A DNA stretch of 64,000 nt, from NCBI GenBank assembly GCA_012064385.1, contig QRDG01000399.1:208874-272873 (forward strand), in the 5' to 3' direction. The notes under the pieces were generated by a model. It was given only the letters and a program-made list of their open reading frames with translations, was not told where the DNA came from and did no database searches. The translations under genes and the position numbers were made by a program. This DNA comes from Puccinellia tenuiflora (taxonomy: Eukaryota; Streptophyta; Magnoliopsida; Poales; Poaceae). Positions 57,222 through 64,000 of this stretch are shown piece after piece (within the stretch, counting starts at the first letter, position 1; each line of letters opens with the position of its first letter).

Positions 57222-58736
57222 TGATACGTGTCAAACGTATCTATAATTTTTGATTGTTCCATGCTAGTTTTGTGATGTTGTCACATGTTTTTAATATCAT
57301 ATTAGTACATCATTCTTATGCATTTTGTCGGACTAACCTATTGACAAGATGTCCAGTGTCAGTTCCCTGTTTTTGTCTTGTTTTCGTTGCAGAAAGTTAC
57401 TTCTGAAAATATTCTCGGAATTGGACGAAAATTTACGACGATTTTTTATTGAGGAAATGAGGACCGAAGCCAGAAGGGCGACCCTGGGAGGGACCCACAG
57501 CCCAGGGGCGGGTCCCACCCGCGGGTCTAAGGGGGGTCGCGGCCGCCACCCTTGGCTGCCCCTCGGAGACCCCCTCACGACGCCCTTTGGCCTATAAATT
57601 GCCCCCGACGAAAAAACCCTAACCCCGAAAGGATTTTCCCAGAAACAGAACAGAGCTCCGCCGTCATCGTCGACAAGTTTCGGGGGTCAAATTGTTCCTA
57701 TTCCGGCACCCTGCCGGGACGGGGATCGACCTCCGGAAGCCATCTCCATCAACACCGCTGCATCCCGCGATGAGGAGGGAGCAGTCCTCCACCGGGGCCG
57801 AGGCTTGTACAAGTAGCTATGTGGTTATCTCTCTCTCCCATGATGTGATCTTCGTTGTGATCATGAGCTTTGTTGATATAGTTGAATACATGATGTTTCC
57901 CCTTATGTAATGGATATGATTTTGCTCAAGTGGTGTCATCTAGTATAAGTTCAGGAGTCACCGTTTTGATCACGGTACCTCGGTGACAGGATGGGTGCTG
58001 TGTGTGACTCTATGATAATAGCTTAGAGGGATCTTCATCATGAGTTTGTTCTTTATTATGGTTGGATTGAATAGATCATGAGGTTTCTTGATGCTTGTGT
58101 TATTGAAGAAAGAGACTATTCAAGAGATAGGTTGTGGTGTTTGTTAGTACTATCTTTGGATGCGGACAGTGACAGCATGAAGTGTTCATAGATGTGGAAT
58201 ACGAACTTTAAGGTGTGCTTTTCGTAGCCCTACGCAATTCTCATCCTATTTGATCCATGAAAGAATGATCTCCGAGTAACGTCTACCTTGCATGTGTTTT
58301 TGTGGGAACTATCATGTGTTTAATTATATTAATGATGTTGAGAGTAGTCACTAGTGAAAGTATGAAGCCTAGGCCTTGTTTCCAACCATTGAATCACCGA
58401 TTTTAGCCACTTTTGTCACTTGTTTGCTTGCTGCCATTTTTATTACAGAATTATAAAATCACCTTTTACCATCCATATCACTTGCATTTTACTATCTCTT
58501 CGCCGAACTAGTGCACCTATACAATTAGCCATTGTATTAGGTGTGTTGGGGACACAAGAGACTTCTTGTATCTTAATTGCAGAATTGCTTGAGAGAGGAT
58601 ACGTTCAACCTCTTCCTCCCGTGGATTCGATAAACCTTGGGTTACTCACTTAAGGGAAATTTGCTGTTGTCCTACAAACCTCTGCGCTTGGAGGCCCAAC
58701 AAAGTCTACAAGAATAGAAGCGTGTAGTAGACATCA
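57222..58736 (+). mobile_element. Ty3/gypsy-type solo LTR (1,515 bp)
   Basis: Starts TGATACGTGTCAAACGTATC and ends GTAGACATCA. The start and the ggcaccctgccgg segment resemble abundant Triticeae gypsy LTRs. The target duplication is cgctg / cgttg (57217-57221 and 58737-58741), one transition apart. cctataaattg (about 57591) may be its TATA region. No internal domain remains. Confidence 0.85.
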
Positions 58737-58989
58737 CGTTGATTGCAACTGAGAGAGTTGTTTGACCGTTTTGACTCTAGTCAGTGCAGACGTGGCGCAA
58801 ACGGCCATTACCGGCAGCCGTTTGGATGCGCCGCCTGGTCCTGGTCGGGTCAAGACCTAGCTCCCGCGTGGGTCGGTCGGACCAGGCAAACACAGACCAG
58901 CATCCCTTCTTTTTTTCTCCTCTTCCCGTGCGAGTCGCCGCCCTGCGCCGCCGCCCTGCTCCGACTACGTGGCCGCCGACGCTGACGAA

Positions 58990-60112
58990 ATGCCGAGCTG
59001 GAACGACGGCGAGACGTCCAACAAGGGTGCACTAAGTTCAGGGGTAAGTTTTGTTCATGTATTGGGTAAGGGTTAGGGTTAGGGTTAGGGTTAGGGTTTC
59101 GATTTGTGGATTTTGGAGGATTCGTCGAATTTGCCATGTTTAAGACTCGATTTCTTGTTCTTTTCGTGGATTTGTAGTGTACTGAGGGGGGCTATACTCC
59201 TGATTCGATTGAGGATCGAACATTTGAGGGCATTGCTTTGGATTCAAACTCGCTTTGCTACGTTCACCAGCAATTGCCACAGAGATTTGTTGCTTTTGAA
59301 GGGAGGAACACAGGGCGGTGATTTCTGGCATGTGCTGTGAAGAATGTAAGTTGTTTTAATCTTGCGTTTTTTGGTACATTAGTTAGTCATTGTTAGTTAG
59401 TGAGTCCCTGTTAATCATTGATAGCTAATTAGCTAATCAGAAATAACCAGTGTAGAGTAGTTGTTATCCACTATTAGTTAGTGAGTCCCTGTTAATTATT
59501 GACAGCTAATTAGCTAATCAGAAATAAACAGTTTATATTCACTGCATCTTATTCACTCCATGTTCAGTATTAAAATTGACAGTAATTATCTCAATTGATG
59601 TGTTTTAGGAAGTCGAAAATTGTGGATTTGTTGATTGGATCGATCCTGAGTGGCCGGAAACACTGCAACGTGCATTAGGGAGTTTGTGGAGCAAGCTAGA
59701 AGAGACCAATTCTGCCAGAAATGATGAGAAATTTGATAATATTCTGTTGGTAAAAAATTTAGCTGAAGAGAAGACAAAATTGGAGAAGAAGTATAATGGT
59801 TTAATTGCTGAAGTTAACAAGATGTTGGATCACACTGTCCAGAAGGTAAACCAAGAAAACTATGGTAAGAGTGAGGAGGAGTACAGTGTCCAAACCCTGA
59901 AGCATGAACTGTTTGTGTTGAAGGAGGTGCACTCAAATGTTAGTGAGATGAAGGAGAAAATGGAGAAGAAATTCCAAGCTGAAAAGGAAGCACTGAAGGA
60001 GGAGGAGAAAAAACTGGAGTACACATTGTTTGATCTGTTCAAAGCAAATAATTTGAACAAAGAGAGGCTCAAAAGAATCAAGGAAATTTGTGATGAGGAC
60101 AAGGAGATGTAA
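58990..60112 (+). pseudogene. GRF zinc-finger and coiled-coil gene with one in-frame stop
   Basis: Exons 58990-59043, 59178-59345 and 59609-60112, phase 0 with GT-AG junctions, would give 241 residues. Residues ~18-80 resemble a GRF-type zinc finger: S-L-C-Y, GRNTGR then F-L-A-C, and E-N-C-G-F-V-D-W-I-D-P. Residues ~95-240 are a Lys- and Glu-rich coiled coil. TGA at 59319-59321 interrupts the finger where the family has a basic residue (GRNTGR-stop-FLAC). It could be a recent nonsense mutation or a sequence error, since nothing else is broken. GRF fingers bind nucleic acid; the role here is unknown. It faces a MULE transposase fragment ~0.8 kb away. Confidence 0.7.
59068..59098 (+). repeat. 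Short interstitial TTAGGG run
   Basis: Four to five ttaggg hexamers within intron 1 of the GRF gene. This is the six-base motif, not the usual plant TTTAGGG. Confidence 0.85.
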
Positions 60113-60368
60113 TAGACTATATGTGGTTATATTGCAATTGCAAAATTTGAACTCTATTTAGCAGCAAACCTATGCAATTGTAATATTGTATCAATTTGGC
60201 CTCTATGTACCTCTCAATGGATATGTTTAGTAATTTGAATTATGTGTGCCGAATCTTAATTTGAAAATGTGGGAAATATGTGTGTGTCTAAATTCTGTTG
60301 AAAATGTGTGTGATCAATTATGGGTGTGATGACTTGTGTGTGAGATCTTTGGAGAAGACCTTCTATAT
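60113..60368. other. 3' region of the GRF gene
   Basis: AT-rich; no further gene supported. Confidence 0.4.
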
Positions 60369-60537
60369 AGTTATCGTCGACGAGTGTCGGAAACATTCGT
60401 CGACGACAACTCAATGTTTGTAAAGAATATCTAGATAGTTGTCATCGTCGAGCTCTACGACGACGACACCTCAATGTTTGTAAAGAGTAAATAGATAGTT
60501 GTCGTCGACTGACTCGTCGATGACAACACTATCTTTT
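60369..60537. repeat. Three tandem GTCGTCGAC palindrome units
   Basis: Three ~58-bp units share agttgtc(g/a)tcg... and ...tcgtcga(c/t)gaca, separated by tcaatgtttgtaaaga. Each can form its own hairpin. Confidence 0.8.
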
Positions 60538-60896
60538 GAATTTGAACATAATATTTGTCAACAAAAATCAACTGAATTTATACATAGAGAGTTAGACAGA
60601 AGTGAGCACACAAAATTATCACAAATTCATCAAAGATGCATCACAAAATTTCAACACACAAGTTTCATCACATTAATATCATCATCCATCTCATTTAATC
60701 TCAGTATCTGAAACAAGTTTCATCAGCTAGCTGTCCCACAGCAGCTGGAAAGAGGTGCACTATGAAAACACAATAGTGCACCAGAGCTGGGGTAAGGCAT
60801 CTGTCATGTCCACTACACACCAACTCACCAAAATATACAGCAAATGATGTAAGTTCATCACATCTGTATGACCAAAAGATCCAGCAAGTTCTGGAA
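60538..60896. other. Sequence between palindromic repeats and MULE fragment
   Basis: AT-rich, possibly 3' untranslated region of the transposase; no gene supported. Confidence 0.4.
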
Positions 60897-61488
60897 TTAC
60901 GCCATTACATTAGTAGACACAAATTTCCTGCAACCACATGTTCTTGCCAAAAGGTTGATAGCATGTGTTGAGTCACCCTTTGCATTAGTTACTTGCCACA
61001 GTCCTATATCTGCAACCCTAGGAGTACACCACCTTGAGTGTTTCTTTGCCATTTCAAGTTGCTCATGAAAGTGAGGAGTAATTTCCCATCCAGCTCTAGC
61101 AGCACCACACCTCTTGTCATAATTTCTGGTCATCATCTTGTCCTTTATCCCTTCAATCATGGTTCTTATGGGATTTTTCCTAACATCCAAGATGTATTTG
61201 TTGAACACCTTACTAAGGTTATTCACCACTAAGTCTGTTTTGCAATTTGTGTCAAAGGCATGTCTAGCCCAAGTGTGCACTGGGATTTTACTCAACCATT
61301 TCTAAGCATCTTCACTCTCTGACTTTAGATTTTCCATGGCAACATCAAAATGCTTCTTATGATAAGCATAGGATGCTGCATCCATACACTTCTTAAGATC
61401 TTCACCCCTAAACCCAGCTGTTTGAAAATTTGCATATATGTGTCGTAAGCAATATCTTTGAGGACTGGTAGGAAAAACTTGGGTCACT
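60897..61488 (-). pseudogene. MuDR-type (MULE) transposase C-terminal fragment
   Basis: On the minus strand: FPTSPQRYCLRHIYANFQTA, MENLKSESEDA, a TAG where Trp is expected (61303-61301), then KIPVHTWARHAFDTNCKTDL, WEITPHFHEQLEMAKKHSRW and T-C-G-C-R-K, the beginning of the SWIM zinc finger. The rest of the finger is missing. The 5' part is removed at 61488 by the LTR insertion. These motifs are characteristic of plant MULE transposases (MULE domain plus SWIM). Confidence 0.85.
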
Positions 61489-62326
61489 TGAAAGTGCATG
61501 GTTGCCCCCATGTGTGGTTTTGGTAATTAATGACAATCTCTATGGACTAATGCTTGTATTGAGCTACTTGTAGGTGTGTCCATTTGCAGTGCTTGATCTC
61601 CATTTGTTGGAATCAAGGCAAAGGGAAGAAGAGTTTTTGTTGATCAAGGCTAAGTACGAGTTGATCTCCATGTGAAGATATGCTGAAGAGTGCTTCTCCC
61701 ATATTGGTGTATGGGGGAGCAACATGTGAGCCTTCACCGTGCGAAGCGCAAGTGGATTATGCGCAAGGCAAAGGTTTATTCTTGATAGGTTTTCTATTTT
61801 ACCAGTCTCATGGTGTTAGTTGAGAGACCGGATTATAGGATAGATAGCCGTACTATCAAGAGGGGCTCTCGAGCAAGTATCTTGATCGTATCGTCGTAGA
61901 GAGCACAAACCTTTGCATCCTTGCAATTATCTTTATTGGTTCTTATTTGGCTCTTATCGTGGTGTGGTCTTGGTGCTTGTCGTGCTTGTCATGACAAGGC
62001 CAAGTTCACCGATAACGGTTTTCATATGCGTCTCCTATTGCGTTTTCGGTATTGGAGATTTTGTCGGTTCGTCCTTGCAGAAGTTCTCACTCTTCCAATT
62101 ATTTGCAAAATCTCCTTTACTTGTTTTCAATATTTTCAAGGATATCTCTTGTCATCCTCTTTCCAACAAAATTGGTTTCACGTCATTCGGACTTCATTTG
62201 CAAAAGATATAACATTTCCTGTTTGCAAAATAGAGGTTTAACCTTCCCCATTTGTTTTCACAATATCTTGTTGGACTATAATGTTTCTCTGCATAATCTT
62301 GTAGTGCTCGTTGTGACGATTCCAAC

Positions 62327-62756
62327 TGTCGTGGGGCTACCTTTCGGGTACCCCACGGTGGTGGTACCTGGGTCACGCCAAGGGAAGCCCATTGAAGCCC
62401 ATGAAGTGTACCGTGTGGCCCAAGTAGCTGGTTAGGCCGGTGATAGCTCTCCTTATCCTGTAAAGTGCAATCCGCACCGTCCACCCGAGACCTGGCCTGT
62501 GATATAAAGGCCAGGAGGGTGCGCCACCCAGGCCAAGAAAAACACAAGCAAACCCTAGCGAGATTGCCATCTCGCCATTGTAGCCACCTCGATAATACCA
62601 GACAAGCAGGAGTAGGTCTTTACCTCACCTCGAGGGGCCGAACCTGGGTAAAACTCGCCCCCTGTTAGCCGTCGTGATCACCAACGTTCCTACTCTCTCC
62701 CCCTCAATCAACCCGGGATACACAACCTTGGGATTTGCCGAGTCCACACCTCGTCA
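62327..62756. mobile_element. Small nested LTR (430 bp), probably solo
   Basis: TGTCGTGGGGCTACC...CACACCTCGTCA with the target duplication CCAAC on both sides (62322-62326 and 62757-62761). It contains gatataaaggcc (about 62509) as a TATA-like sequence and a gtggggcta/taccccac hairpin at its start. The host LTR family lacks it at this position in the 51368-53864 copy. Confidence 0.85.
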
Positions 62757-62864
62757 CCAACGAGTCCAAGATTATCGAAAACGGAGTTCGTGGGTGAAAG
62801 TTATCGCGTTTATCTCTCGGAAAGTTTTTTAGACAGAAATTAAAGGAAAAAGAAAAAAAGGTGG

Positions 62865-63155
62865 GCGCACCAGCCGGCCCACCTCGCGCGTAGCCGGCCC
62901 AGGCCGGGCCGCAGGCCGGGGCCTTCGGGTGCTATGCCGGCCTCGCTCGCCTGGCTGGCCGGCCCAGGCCGGGCTCCCAGGCCGGCCCCTTCCGTGGCCT
63001 TCCCGGACTACTGCTGCTGCCAGGCCAGCCCAGACCGGCCTCAAGCCGGCTCGACTGCTGCATTCGCTGCCAGGATTCGCTGCTTCTGTCGCTGATTGAT
63101 TCTCGGCCGGCCTGGCCGGGTGCTGGCCGGCCCCAGGCCGGGCAGTCGGGCTGGC
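62865..63155. repeat. GGCCGGCC-type array in the right LTR
   Basis: Many ggccggcc, aggccggg and gccggcc motifs lie directly upstream of the core promoter. Sequence differs from the array at the same place in the solo LTR of the same family. Confidence 0.85.
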
Positions 63156-63167
63156 TGTTTTTTTTCC

Positions 63168-63201
63168 CCCAACGGCCACATTTTGTGCCCCCTATAAAAG
63201 G
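63168..63201 (+). promoter_or_regulatory. Core promoter of the right LTR: perfect MSA match and TATA box
   Basis: CCCAACGGCCA (63168-63178) matches YCYAACGGYYA at all positions. CCTATAAAAGG (63191-63201) follows 12 bp later. Confidence 0.6.
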
Positions 63202-64000
63202 GGCCTTCTTCCCCATTTTTCCTCTAGCTCTTTTTCCTCTCTCTCCTCCATTGTTGCACATTTTGAGAGCTCGATTCCTACTCTTCTCTCCAATGATTCT
63301 TGCCCATTTTTAGGGAAACAAGAGAGGAGATCTAGATCTACCATTCCACCAATCCATTCCTCCTCTAAGTGAGGGGAACCTAGTAGATCTTGATTTTGGA
63401 GTTCTTGGTGATTCTCCTCTTTGTTCTTCCTCTTAAATCCCTCCATAGCATTAGTTGCTTTGGTTGGATTTTGGAGAGAAGGATTTGACCACTTAGTGTG
63501 TTCTTTCCTTTTGCATTAGTTGCATCGGGTTGTGCTCTCCACGAAGATCGTGGGATTGAAGTTCGGGAAGCTTGTTACTCTTGGGTGCATTGTGTTTCCA
63601 AGAGCTTGTGCCTCTTGGGTGCATTGTGTACCCTAGACGGTTGGTAGTGCCGCAAAGACTTCGAGTTGTGAAGCTTCGGACAAGATTTGCGAGCCCCGAT
63701 TGAGTTGTGGGTGTGTGCCCCAAGATCGTTATAAAGGCTCCGGATTCCGCCTTGAAGGATTCTGATAGTGGAAGGTGAACCTAACCCTTGCGGTGAGGTT
63801 CATCGGAGAATAGGGTGAGGCCTTTGTGGCGTCTTGAGTAGGCCTTTTGTGGCGAGCTCACACCCCTGCAACGAGACGTACTCCCTTAACAAGGAGGAAC
63901 TTGGGAATACATCCTCTTCTCCGCGTGCCTTGGTTATTTCTATACCCGAGCTCTTTACTTATGCAATTTACATTATGATAGCCTTTGTGCTTGATGTCAT

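Larger units (their letters stand above)
61489..64000 (+). mobile_element. LTR of the same family as the solo LTR, running off the window
   Basis: Starts TGAAAGTGCATGGTTGC after tcact (61484-61488, likely TSD). It aligns with the reverse complement of 51368-53864 to the window end, except for the nested insert at 62327-62756 and a different CCGG array. About 200 bp of the 3' end should lie beyond 64000. Whether it is solo or a 5' LTR cannot be seen. Confidence 0.88.

Noticed and set aside
59068..59098. Ancient telomere fusion
   Set aside because: Only four to five units, of the six-base type, in an intron with no flanking subtelomeric repeats.

Overview
The window looks like nuclear DNA of a cool-season (Pooideae) grass, close to wheat, barley, oat or ryegrass. 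I base this on the transposon families: an Angela/BARE-type Copia LTR, Maximus/SIRE-type Copia elements, CACTA elements with TTTGCCGTG subterminal motifs, and a Stowaway MITE. The species cannot be read from the sequence. More than 80% of the window is transposable element, much of it nested. One ordinary host gene looks intact: a four-exon bHLH transcription factor of the ICE/SCREAM family at 47.0-49.7 kb. A run of 233 Ns (8740-8972) is an assembly gap.

Layout. 1-772 is the end of a Ty3/gypsy-like LTR, and 778-1711 is an unassigned GC-rich stretch. 1712-13530 is a minus-strand Maximus/SIRE-like Copia element with gag, pol, a third ORF, PBS and PPT. Its two LTRs are clearly different and it lacks a target-site duplication (TSD), so it looks recombinant. 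13531-16802 is a truncated minus-strand CACTA with a decayed TNP2 transposase. 16803-19455 is a locally duplicated tract hit by a MITE and a LINE 3' end.

19456-44321 is one complete CACTA element of 24.9 kb with matching termini and a GTG TSD. It holds a satellite-like array of 18 copies of a ~353-bp unit in two subtypes, an intact three-exon TNP2 transposase of 1,178 residues, and a damaged second gene. A young Copia element (27193-35681, TSD CTCCC) that keeps gag but no visible pol is nested inside it.

44322-50715 carries the bHLH gene with a tandemly duplicated upstream region. 50716-55024 is a 5'-truncated LINE split by a 2.5-kb solo LTR (TSD GGCGG). After it come a Stowaway MITE, a foldback MITE and a gypsy solo LTR (57222-58736). 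A GRF-zinc-finger/coiled-coil gene with one in-frame stop (58990-60112) then faces a decayed MuDR-type transposase (60897-61488), an arrangement that recalls MuDR. The window ends inside an LTR of the same family as the solo LTR, in opposite orientation, which itself carries a 430-bp solo LTR (TSD CCAAC).

The observations I rate highest are these. (1) Four LTR promoters share a module: a hypervariable CCGG-palindrome array, then an AACGG box that matches or nearly matches the plant M-phase (MSA) element, then a TATA region. (2) A satellite-like array lies inside an otherwise complete CACTA. (3) The Copia element is a probable inter-element recombinant. (4) A GRF-zinc-finger gene faces a MULE transposase.
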